Assembly (NCBI GenBank): GCA_023375785.1
Contig: SZWC01006709.1
Span: 65,130 to 129,129 of the forward strand
Reading direction: 5' to 3'
Length of the DNA stretch: 64,000 nucleotides
DNA from: Penium margaritaceum
Taxonomy: Eukaryota > Streptophyta > Zygnematophyceae > Desmidiales > Peniaceae
The position numbers were made by a program, and so were the translations under genes. Positions 35,172 through 45,304 of the stretch are shown piece after piece (the first letter of the stretch is position 1; every line of letters begins with the position of its first letter). The notes under the pieces were generated by a model. That model did not search any database. It was not told the DNA's origin and saw only the letters and a list, made by a program, of their open reading frames with translations.

Positions 35172-38100
35172 ATGGCTGGTAGCCCCACCGGGGAGGGGTC
35201 CTCCTCTTTTGGGGGATCCCCAACCCCCCTTTCTTGCAGCGGCAGCAGCAGTAGCAGCGGCACCAGCAGCAGCGGCACCAGCAGCAGCAGCAGCAACAGC
35301 AGCAGGAATAGCAGGAGTAGCAAGGTCAACAGTAGCAGCAGGAGCAGTAGCAGCAGGAGGAGCAGCAGTGGCAGCAGCCCTCTGACATCGTTGGCAACAA
35401 CCCTGACCCCCTCGCTGCTCTTCATTAACAGCTCTCCGCCCTGGCGCAGCAGCTTGCGGCACTGCAACCGTTGGTTTCTCAGTCTGCCCCCAGTGCGCCG
35501 CCATCCTTCCCCCCTACAGGGCACGCTAGCCATGCTGTGTCTGTTACCACGCAATACCTGGCGCAACAGCAGATTCAGCGCCAGCGGCAGACTGTGACCT
35601 CCGTCCTTGGCCCCACTCTGGGTGCCGACCGCAAGAAAAAGGACTTTGAGATGCCGCCGCCGCCGCTTCGGGCCGGTGAGCAGTTTCGAACTGGGAGCTC
35701 AGCTTCCGCATTTGGGCGTAGGGTGAGGGCCTGTGGGCATACTACACCCTGCCGTATGATGCCACCATGGCCGACCAGTTGTATGACGCTAGTCGTGCCA
35801 TCCGGGCTCTAGTCCCTGTCGCGCCTCCAACTTCCCGCCTCGCCCTCGAGCCCTTCTTAGGCGACTTCACCGCTGACGCCACCCCAGACCCTGCAGCCGC
35901 GTGGCACGTCCCCACTCGTCCCCATCGCCTATCCAGTGAGGCTGAGATTAGCCGCCTGCTAGGGGAGTTCAACTCCTTGCACATGGGGGAGAACGAGACG
36001 GTCACCTCCTACTGGCAGCGGGCGAAGGACATCCTTCGGCGCCTCGGTATGTCTGCCCCACCCCCTCTTGCCACGCTCCTCACCATCAAGTGTGGTGCCA
36101 CCGACGTATACGCGGACGTCTTCGTCCACTACCCTCACGACGTCCTCTCCACCATGGCGGCCCAGGGTACCCTCATGCTCTCGGCATACGAGCTCTTCCT
36201 CCGGAATGAGGAAGCTCGTCTAGAGTCCCGACTCCAGCGCACGGAAGTCGTCGTCTCCCCTGCCGTCGCCTCCCATGCCGTCGCCTCCATGGCCGTCGCC
36301 TCCCCCGCCGTAGCTACCTCATCCTCGTTAAGGAAGAAGAAGCGTCGGAACAAGAAGGACAAGGGTCAACAGCAACAGCAACAGTCGTTGACAGGGTCCA
36401 GCGGTGGCGGCTCGGTCTGCCCGCCCGGGCACGGGTGGTACACGTGCCCTCTACCGACGGATGAGGCACGCGTCATCGCCACCATGCGTCGCCAGCGCGA
36501 GCGCCGTCTTGCCTCTGCCGCCGTAGCTGTCGTTGCTGACTGGCGAAGCAACCACTCCAGTTGCTTTGCAAGTCCCGCCGACACTAGCGCCGTAGTAGTC
36601 GGCGCCGGCACAGTCATCCTTCTACCCGGGCTCCGGTGCTATCACCCCGCACTTCATCTACACTCTCGAGTTGTCCTCCCATGAGCGCCAGCTGGAGCAG
36701 TTCATTACGCTCCAACTCGGCCCGCCTCGCCCTCCTCCCCAAGGAAGTGCGAGTTGCATCACTTCCTGCTCTCTTGTCTAGCCTTGCATGACTGAGACTG
36801 AGCTATGGTCATGCCCCTTTTCCTCGTCTGTCTCGTCGTCTCTCATGGTCTCCGCTACCCCTTCCCGGGACGAAATTGCTTGGCTTGACGATTGGCAGTC
36901 TCGGTCCGCACCTCCTTCCACCACGTCTGCGTCCCTTGCTTGTTGCCATGTGACTGTTAGTGATCTAGCGACCCCGGTCCCGGACCCTGCTGAGACCTGG
37001 ATAATCGACTTCGGGGCCACGCATCACATGACGGCCTCTTGTGAGGCCTTTAGTATGCTCGGTCCTGAAGGTGATCTTTCCGGTGTCCGAACAGGCTCTG
37101 GCTAGGTGTTGCCTGTCCGTGGTGTTGGCGTCGTTCATTTCTGTGGTCCCTCCGATGACGTCTTTCTGACCGATGTCCTCTTCGTCCCTAATCTTGAGCT
37201 CAGCCTTCTGTCCGTCACTGCCCTTGACCGCATGAGCATGGATCTTGTGCACTCGCATGGTGTTGGCACTGTGTCGTTGCGTCCATCTGGTCTTGTTGTA
37301 CTGCACGCCACCGCCCGGGGCAACCTGTGGCATGTACCTCGCCTCTCCTCCTCTCCTTCCGTCTCCTCCCCGTCGGACACCACAGGCCATGTGTTTATCA
37401 CTAGTACGCTTTCTCCTCAGCACACTCGCCTCTTGCACCGCCGCCTCTGCCACGTCCACTCTGCCGCCGTAGACAGCATGCTCCGCTCCCAGCCGGCCAA
37501 GGGCCTTGACCCACAGACTTCCCCCCTCCCGTGCCCCACTGAGTGCATTGATTGCGCTCAGGGGAAGATGTACCGGTCCATGTATCCCTTGTCTTCATCT
37601 CGTACGTCTGCCCCTCTCGACCTTGTCCATTCGGACGTCATAGGTCCTCTACCCACCGAGTCCGTCGGCGAGCATGGTCGCTATGTCCTCACCCTCACTG
37701 ACAACTATTCTCGCTACCGCTCGGTCTTCTGCCTTCGGCAAAAGAACGATGTCGCCCACACCATCCGGGATTGGTTTGTCCTTGCGGAGCGCGAGTGTGG
37801 CCGCTCTCTCCGCCGCTTTCGCTCCGATCGCGGTGGTGAGTACATGGGTGAAGCCACGACATTTCTCGCCTCCCCCAGAATCCGCCATGAGACGTCCGCG
37901 CCTTACACGCCCGCCCAGAATGGTGTCTTCAAACGGTGGAACCGTACCATGGCCGACGTTGTCCGCACCATGCGGGTCAAGTCTGGTCTCTTCGATGGCT
38001 TCTATTTTGAAGCCATGGCCTACATGACCTGGGTCTAGAACCGGATTCCCCACGGTCCCCTTCTTCGCTAGTCCACACCGTACCAGCATTGGTACGGTCA

Positions 38101-40877
38101 GGGAGCTGACCTCCACCCGGCTCGCGTCTGGGGCTGCGTGGCCATTGTGTGGCTTCCCGCCCCGCAGCAGGGCGGCAATCTCGCCCCCCGTGGACGTCCC
38201 TGCACCTTCCTCCGTGTCTCTCGTCAGTCCAAGGCCTGGCGCTTCTGCGATCCCTCCCGGCACCGCATCGTTGAGTCCTGGGACTCCCTCTTCTTTGAGG
38301 ACGTGTTTCCTCACGACCTCACTCGCTCCGGCTCGTCCATGTCTATCCCGTTGCGTGGGGGAGTGGTGAGTCAGTCCTCCGTCTTGCCACTTCCGGGTGA
38401 CACATCCCTCAGTCCCTCTGAGCCAGCAGCCCTAGTCGCGTCCGCTGGTCCCTCCGGGCCAGCATCCCCAGTCGTGTCCGCTGGTCCCTCCGGGTTGGCC
38501 GCCCTAGTCGTGTCCGCTGGTCCCTCCGGGCCGGCACCCCCAGTCGCGTCCACTGGTCCCTCTGGGCCAGCATCCCCAGTCGTGTCTGCTACTCCCTCTG
38601 CGTCGGCCGCCCCAGTCGTGTCCGCTGGTCCCTCCGGGCTAGCAGCCCCAGTCGCGTCCGCTGGTCCCTCCGGGCCGGCCGCCCCAGTCGTGTCTGCTGG
38701 ACCCTCCGGGCCAGCAGCTCCTGTCGTGTCCGCGGATCCCTTCGGGCCAGCAGCCCCTTTCACGTTCGCTGGTCCCTCCGGGCCGGCCGTCCCAATCGTG
38801 TCCGCTGGTCCCTCCGGGCCAGCAACTCCAGTCGCGTCCGCTAGTCCCTCCGGGACGGCCACCCCAGTCGCGTCCGCTGGTCCCTCTGGGCCGGCAACCC
38901 TAGTCATGTCCGCTGGTCCCTCGGGGCCGGCCGTCCCAGTCGCGTCCGCTGGTCCCTCCGGGCCAGCAACCCTATCCGCCTCTAGTGGCCCGGCGGACTC
39001 AGTGCCATCGCCTGCCCTGCCACGCTACATGCGTGGCCGAGACGGCATCCTCCGACCGAGACCGTCGTTAGCGCGCAGACCGTCGCACCGCACTCCGTGG
39101 TGCCTCAACCCCCCGTGGTTCCACGTGTCTCCTACGCTCCCACGGTCGTGAGTGGGGATCCTGGCACCAAGGCCCTCGGCTTGACCATCTCGGCTGTCAT
39201 TGCAGACCTTCACCCGGGCTTCGCACAGGGCTACGCCATGCTTCATCATGAGCATCGATATACTATGGTGGCTGCACTCGTGCGCATCCCACCTTGGGCT
39301 CGAGATGCACATGCTCTCTCAGTCCGCTTCATAGCACGCCCCAAGGACCCAGACACTCTGCGCGAGGCACGAGCCTCTCCTGAGGCCACACACTGGGACG
39401 TTGCATGCGCCGATGAGCTCGCCGCTGTCCGACAACACCACGTGTATGACCTCGTCGACCTTCCTCCACGACGGAAGGCCATCGGCGCCAAGTGGGTCTT
39501 TCGGCGCAAGTGGAAGCCCGACGGGCCCTTGGACAAGTACAAGGCCCGCCTTACAGCCAAGGGGTTTGCCCAGATTCCTGGGGTCGATTACGACAAGATC
39601 TTTGCCCCAATTGGCCGGATCTCCACTAGCCGGGCACTCTTGAGCCTGGTCACCCAGCATGGGTGGGAGATGCATCAGATGGATGTGAGCAACGCGTTTC
39701 TCCATGGTTCACTGGAGGGTGAGGAGCTCTACATGGTGCAGCCCCCAGGCTTCGACGATGGCACAGGGAGAGTCTAGCGACTGCGCAAGGCCCTCTATGG
39801 CCTGAAGCTGTCGCCTCGGTGCTAGAACCAAGAAATCAGCAGCACGCTCCTTCGTGGCGGGCTCCAGCGCAGCACCCCTGACCCGGCACTGTTTTTCAGT
39901 CCGTGAGGCCAGACTTTCGCCGCTATTTTGGTTTACGTCGACGATCTGCTCATTGCGTCGCCAGACACGGCTGCCATCCAGCGTGTCAAGGACCTGCTGC
40001 ACGCGACCTACCAGATGAAGGACCTAGGGTCTGTCAGAGTCTTCTTAGGCATGCAGCTCGAGCATGATCGCTCCCAGGGCGTCCTGCATATCTACCAGGC
40101 CGCTTTGCGCAGGACATGCCACTCGTGCCCAGCGGATCCTCACCCATGTCACCCGATGGCGAGGTGAAGCTGAAGAGTCCTGACCAAGCCGTTGTGGGCG
40201 AGCCAGTTGACATGACCACGTACGTGCGAGTCATCGGGTCACTGATGTTCCTGACGACGACGACACACCTAGACATCGCGTTCGCCGTCAACCGCGTGGC
40301 CCAGTTCTCTTAGGAGCCGCGTCACCTCCACTACGAGGCCGCGATCCGAGTACTGCGCTATGTTGTCTTGACTCCTTGGCGAGGTCTCATGTTCCGCCAT
40401 CAGCCATCTGTTGTCACGGTGGGCTACACCGATAGTGACTGGGCCGGCAGTCCGGACGGTAAGAGTCGCATAGGCTGGATCTTTCTGATTAGCGACACAG
40501 TTATGTCCTTGCCCAGTGGCAAGCAGGGGTGCGTTGCTTGCAGCAGTGCTGAAGCTGAGTACGTTGCTCTTCACTCTGGCGCGTGTGAGAGTGTGTGGTT
40601 GCGTCGTCTGTTGTCCGAGTTGCGTCAGTCCGTCGCATCCATCACGTTGCACTGTGACAATGAGAGTGCCATGGCCATCGCCGACAACGACGGCGTGCAT
40701 CACACACGCACAAAGCACATCAACGTTGAGTATCACTATGTGCGTTCGTTGTTGCATGACGGGAGCATCAGCATCGTGTGGATTGAGACAGCACGGCACT
40801 TGGCTGACTTCTTGACCAAGGCATTGAAGCGCGACTCGTTCAAGAAGGCTGTGAGTTCAGTCCGCATACGTCCGTGA
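35172..40877 (+). pseudogene. Defective copia Gag-Pol polyprotein of B2
   Basis: Gag starts MAGSPTGEG at 35172, passes through a CAG-encoded low-complexity tract and a frameshift near 35700, then reads the conserved Gag core (35767-36684). The zinc knuckle has lost CHNC to an in-frame deletion (only VCPPGHGWYTC remains). Protease has DFGA for DSGA. Integrase keeps both Asp residues (HSD, RSDRGGEY) but has Lys for the catalytic Glu (NGVFKRW). A 36-bp minisatellite follows, then reverse transcriptase with YVDD at 39934-39945. RNase H (40368-40877) looks intact (TDSDW, EAEY, CDN, ADFLTK) and ends at TGA 40875-40877. In-frame TAGs at 37103, 38036, 38069, 39775, 39823 and 40311 replace CAG or TGG codons. 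Inactive as a whole. Confidence 0.9.
38441..38980 (+). repeat. 36-bp coding minisatellite in B2 pol linker (15 copies)
   Basis: Fifteen tandem 36-bp units encode variants of the 12-residue SAGPSGPAAPVV, giving a Pro/Gly/Ala/Ser-rich, collagen- or elastin-like linker between integrase and reverse transcriptase. The frame is kept through all units, although the element has stops elsewhere. Confidence 0.9.
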
Positions 40878-40984
40878 TTGACTCTCTGTGTCCCTGCTTG
40901 CGTCTCTGCTTGGCCTGGGGGAGTTTGGTCGTTGACCGTGTCTCTGCCCGCACATTTGCACTACGCCTGTGAATCATGGGGGAG

Positions 40985-41835
40985 TGTTGGTTTTTGTGCA
41001 TCTCTCATTATACTCTGTTGTGTCCTCCCAGCTTGTGTATATTGGCGTGCAGATGACTGACGGCGAGACTTGACGCCGCTGGAGTGTCGCTCAATGGAGA
41101 CGACGCACGCTGAGGAACTCTCATTCGTCGCTGGAGCCTCCTCCCTTTGGCGATGCGCTCTGCTCCATCAGCAGGCCTCCTCGGTGGTCGGGCCGCCGGC
41201 AGTCACTGCCACTGCTGATGCTGCCTGCATGCACCCAGCGCTGTGTCTGGCTGTGGCACTACGTCTGCAGCATCATGCGGTGCCTAGGGTCCATGTCTCC
41301 TGCTGTATGGCCCTGTTTGGCATCGTTGACTATCGTAGGCACTGCCTGGGTTCGGGCAGCCATAACTTCTTGTAGCTATTTTTCTAACTGATTCTCACCG
41401 AGCGAGTGCGTTTTTAGCGTTGGCATTATGGTATGGTCCAGTTTTCAGACAAAACGGACGACGCCTAGGTTTTAGGCTGTCAGGCGTCTGGCAGGGCTCA
41501 CCAAGAAAACCCTGCCTGCCAAAAAATAGGTCTAGCATTATTTTCTGATTGGTTGGTTAGCTGAGTAACAAGTTCTACACTAGTTTGGGGGAGCTAGAAC
41601 TTGGAGGGGTCTCTCATTGTTGCTCATTCTTCATTCCTAATTAGTTACTTTCAGTTTTCAGCTGCTTTCTGGCGCTAATACTGGCGCGCGCGTTTCTGAG
41701 TAACAAACCCAGAGCTTCCAGACTTACTCTAGAGCAGCCGACTGAGGGGGCAGCAGAGTTAAGCAACGAGCGTGGAAGCCCGCACGCTGCATCAACAACG
41801 CATGCTGCCCCAACATGCTGCCTATGTTTCCAGCT
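40985..41835 (+). repeat. 3' LTR of copia B2
   Basis: Follows the purine tract GGGGGAG; starts TGTTGGTTTTTGTGC and ends GTTTCCAGCT. 851 bp. Confidence 0.9.
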
Positions 41836-41846
41836 ACGCACACCTT

Positions 41847-41889
41847 GGTCGAGGGTGGGGGTTCACGTAGCGAACTCCCACCCTCGACC
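41847..41889. repeat. Short palindrome (hairpin) next to B2
   Basis: Arms of 19 bases (17 matching, the outer 13 perfect) around a 5-base loop; outer arm GGTCGAGGGTGGG. It lies just right of the B2 target site. Confidence 0.8.
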
Positions 41890-42020
41890 GTCGACTCTCG
41901 CTTAGAAGCTCCTGTTCGCGATGCTCATGTACGAGCAACGACGTCGACCTCAATCAACATGTGGATGGAATCAAGTGACGAGGAACAGATTGAAGGAAAA
42001 AAAAATGAGAGAAAAGTACC

Positions 42021-42346
42021 TCGCTACACCAGCAGTCTGGCGATGTTACATTGCACGGTACTGCGGTATTGTGCCTCGGTACAATATCGCGGTACTACCG
42101 AAGGGTACCTTGGCAGGTTAATCCCGATACCGTAGTTTGCTGTTAAAAAAAGTACCGTACTGCAATACCGCGGTACAAAAACACCGTATACCACGGTATT
42201 GGTAATTCCACCATTTCTCTGGTACCGCGGTACAGAAGAGGGGTACCCCTCAGTATGAGTACTGCAAAAAAAGAAAAAAAAACCAGTACTGGGGTACAAA
42301 CATACCGCGGTACACCGCGGTATTGGTAGTACCGCTGCCATCCCTG
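42021..42346. repeat. Palindrome-rich repeat with hAT-like end (right piece)
   Basis: Many copies of TACCGCGGTA and variants, ending CCATCCCTG at 42346, the reverse complement of the CAGGGATGG that begins the left piece at 22978. No coding capacity. The 8 bp outside the two ends (cccaaaaa and tctgaaaa) do not match, so a single element spanning both is not shown. Confidence 0.5.
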
Positions 42347-43258
42347 TCTGAAAACAATGGAAAGTGACCTGATTTTGCATCAGATATTCGGGCACAAAAT
42401 TGCAGATGAAGAGTTAAGGAATATTACTGGCACTACGGTATGTCATGCTAGTGCACCGGCTGAGATCAGTGTGTTGCCATGTCAATGACAGAAGAGTGTA
42501 AAAACCACTGCGCTTCCCCTATGAGTACTTATCCGCAGTCCTCGGCGTGTAGGGTTTGCGGGCTCCCTGTTCGCTGTACTCCCTGTTAGGTTAAGTGTCT
42601 CCCCAAATGGAGCCACAAAGACACAAGGTTCTGCATGACTCCACACTTGCACTGGGTCATGACCATGGGTGGCTCGATGAGCACAACGTGGATCCATGAA
42701 CTGTATGCGCTCCACTACTCCCAAACATGCTTGACATGAGGTGGTGGGAGGGAGGAACAAGGAGGCGATGACAAACTCTCTTACGATTGGACACTTCCAT
42801 GCCATGCAGCTCTTCCGCTCGCACCTTCTGCGGTCAACTTGCATACGATGAGCAAGAGCTCGCAGCTGGGTTCAATTGAGACCCTTATTCAGTGTAGGCA
42901 GTCGCAGGCAGAATGCCTGGTACCTGCCTGCCACCGCGGCCAAACATCATTACTCCACGGAAACCTACTCGTGAGCAGCTAGAGCAGACCAGAATGTTGA
43001 GGGTGAGGTTGTCCCCCACCCCCAACCCCCCCTTCCCCGCCCCCACCACCAGAACCTGTATGTACCATGTGTGCAGGGAGATGACATTCGAGACTGGCAT
43101 GAAGTTCAATTCAAGCAGACTATGACAAGACTAACAGCCCTCCTGCAGCACACCCCCACCTGCCCTATCACTCTTCCACCTCTACCCAACACACTGCTCA
43201 ACAGTCTGGACAACGCTGCAGAAGGCCAGTAGCCACCTGTAGGAGAGTGGTCCAGATG
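42347..43258. other. Intergenic region downstream of the kinase gene
   Basis: No gene supported. The part from about 42900 to 43258 is probably the kinase 3' UTR. The minus-strand frame at 42482-42844 shows no recognisable domain. Confidence 0.45.
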
Positions 43259-45091
43259 CTAGTCTAGGGGCACAGCCGACCCGTTAGGAGACCGCACCAC
43301 GATCCACCTGGCATCCCCGGGGCTGAGCGACGACACTGGCCACTGTATGTGCTGCGGCCCCGCAGTGTTTCCGCCCTCCATGTTCAGAGAGCCTGCCCCT
43401 GGCAGCTTCTCCTTCAAGATTGCAAGGTCCAGAAGAGGGAAAGAGGAGGAAGCAGAAGGTTGGCCATCGCTGCCATCCTCCTGTTGCTGCTGCTGCTGCT
43501 GCTGCTGGCTGTGGTGTTCTTGCTGACCACTTCTCTGGCGCTTTGGCGAGCCTTCAGCCCGCTCACCGACCATACCACCTGGATGATCGCAGGGCTTGGA
43601 GGCCCAATTCTTTTCGAGCACAAGACAGCCCAAAGGCGAGAAGCCACGCTTCCTCACGGACGGAGAGTGCGAAAAAAGTCCGCCAGGGCGAGAGGATCCA
43701 GTGAGGCCTGCATGGGAGGAAGGCACAGAGGAGGCTCCGGAAGGTGTGAATGAGTCGAGAACAGACGTGGGAGATGTGGGACCTTCCCCTCCTGCGCCTG
43801 CAGAACTCCCACTTTCCTGCCCCTGGGGAGCTGGAGTCAGCAAGCACTGCTCGCTGCAGTCCAACACACAGCTCCCAAACGCCCCTCGAGATGACACCAG
43901 CGTTCCAACCCGTGCACCTGGCTGCGAGCCGTCCGCCGCTTCAGACAGAAATGGATGTGACAGGAGCTGCTCCGCTGTCCATCTCAGGGCAGGGTCCCTC
44001 ACCAGACAGCAGCCAATAAAATCACGGACCGTTGCCGAAACTCCGTCGGGTATGCAAGGCATGCGCTCCGTGCGGCCAATGGCGTGCAGGACAGAGAACA
44101 GCCCGCCAGAAATTTCGCTCCACGCAGCCCGCCCTGTCGCCATTTCCAGCACAGTGCAGCCAAGCGACCAGATGTCCACTGCTGTGCCTTGCCCAGCCAG
44201 CCCCTTCACCGTCTCAGGGCTCATCCAGAACGGTGAGCCTCTCAAGACAGCTCCACCACCCCCGTGGCACGGCCTGGCTTCTCTCCTGCCAGTGCCACTG
44301 CACGCTGACGTGGCAGCTGGCCAAGCAACTGCCAGCGCAGCAGCCCGCGTGGTCGACAACGGCAGCACAGGATGGTCCACGCACTTGTCCCGAAGAGCGG
44401 CGCTGTGCTGATGCGCCGGCATGGCGTCATGGAGACTCAGCACAGCTGGCTGCTCCTGCTCAATTCCAGCTGTGGCAGCGGCTGTGCAACCCACGCGCCA
44501 GGCAGTGCCGAAGTCGGCCAATTTGGCTCCGCCGCTGCCTACGAGGATGTTCAGGCCTTTGACGTCGCCGTGGACGATGCCGCGCGCATGCATGCAGCGC
44601 AGGGCGCGAACCACATCGCGGGTGTAGCGCCGCAGCAGCCCCTCCGACAGCCCGCAAGCGCCGGACTCCCTCAGAAGCCCCGCTACGCTGCCGCCCGGAG
44701 CCAGCTCCAGATGAAGATTACGCGTGGGGTGGACGCCTGACGCCGACGCAACATCCACTCCCGCTCGACAAGCAGCGTCTCCTGGCCCGGCAGCCGATCT
44801 GTATGCAGCAGCGGACCCGTGGGGGCTAGCAGGCGCCGGAGCATCGTCTTTCCCAGCCTCATGCGTCCAGCAGTCACCGTGGTACCGAATGATCTCGGGG
44901 CAGTCGGCCAGCTCCCGCAAGATGCTGATCTCGTTCTCCAGCGCCCTGAGGTTGGCCTTGGCCTCACGGCTGTTGGCGATGAGAGTCACCGACTTGACCG
45001 CGAAGAGTTCCCCGCTCACTGAGTCGACTGCCAGGTTGACCCGGCCGAAGGAACCAGAACCCAACTGTGCTCCGCGCACCCACTGCTGATG

Positions 45092-45132
<41 letters not shown>

Positions 45133-45304
45133 TGTTGCTGTTGCAGCAGCAACTGTCGCTGACTTTGCCGCTGTTGGCACCGCTGACCCCTGCAATGCTC
45201 TCGTGCTCCATTCTCGATCGCTCTCTGCTGGCAAGGAGAGGCGCAGGTGCCGGACACTCGGACTGTGCGACTTCAATTTTCCCGTCGTGCTGCTTCCGTG
45301 CCAA
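43259..45304 (-). CDS. Serine/threonine protein kinase, MAPKKK (MEKK)-like, intronless
   Basis: A single frame of 681 codons runs from ATG 45304 to TAG 43261-43259. The N terminus is low-complexity with an 11-Ser run. The kinase domain starts at about residue 75 (WVRGAQLGSGSFGRV): glycine loop 82-89, Lys104 (FAVKSV), helix-C Glu in ALENEISIL, catalytic loop HGDVKGLN (Asp247, Lys249, Asn252), DFG at 264-266, and GSPFWMSPETV with Glu364, then VDIWSLGCTVLEMATG. WMSPE and the DVKG loop fit the MEKK-type MAPKKK group; the MAPKKK17/18-like members are also intronless. Such kinases phosphorylate MAPKKs in stress and hormone signalling. Two oddities: Gly replaces the usual Arg before the catalytic Asp, and about 90 residues lie between DFG and SPE where about 20-30 are normal. 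The C-terminal 260 residues are low-complexity with a Gln run. All core catalytic residues are present, so it is probably active. The start could lie further upstream if an intron was missed. Confidence 0.85.

Larger units (their letters stand above)
33033..41835 (+). mobile_element. Complete Ty1/copia retrotransposon, family B copy 2 (B2)
   Basis: Plus-strand element with LTRs at 33033-33885 (853 bp) and 40985-41835 (851 bp), primer-binding site, purine tract and a 5-bp duplication with one transition (ATGCA 33028-33032, ACGCA 41836-41840). The sequence matches B1 throughout but in the opposite orientation. Many in-frame stops make it inactive. Confidence 0.92.

Noticed and set aside
22978-42346. 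A single hAT element containing both B1 and B2
   Set aside because: The outer 8-bp flanks do not match and the 850-bp spacer between B1 and B2 lacks the palindromic motif; kept only as a hypothesis.
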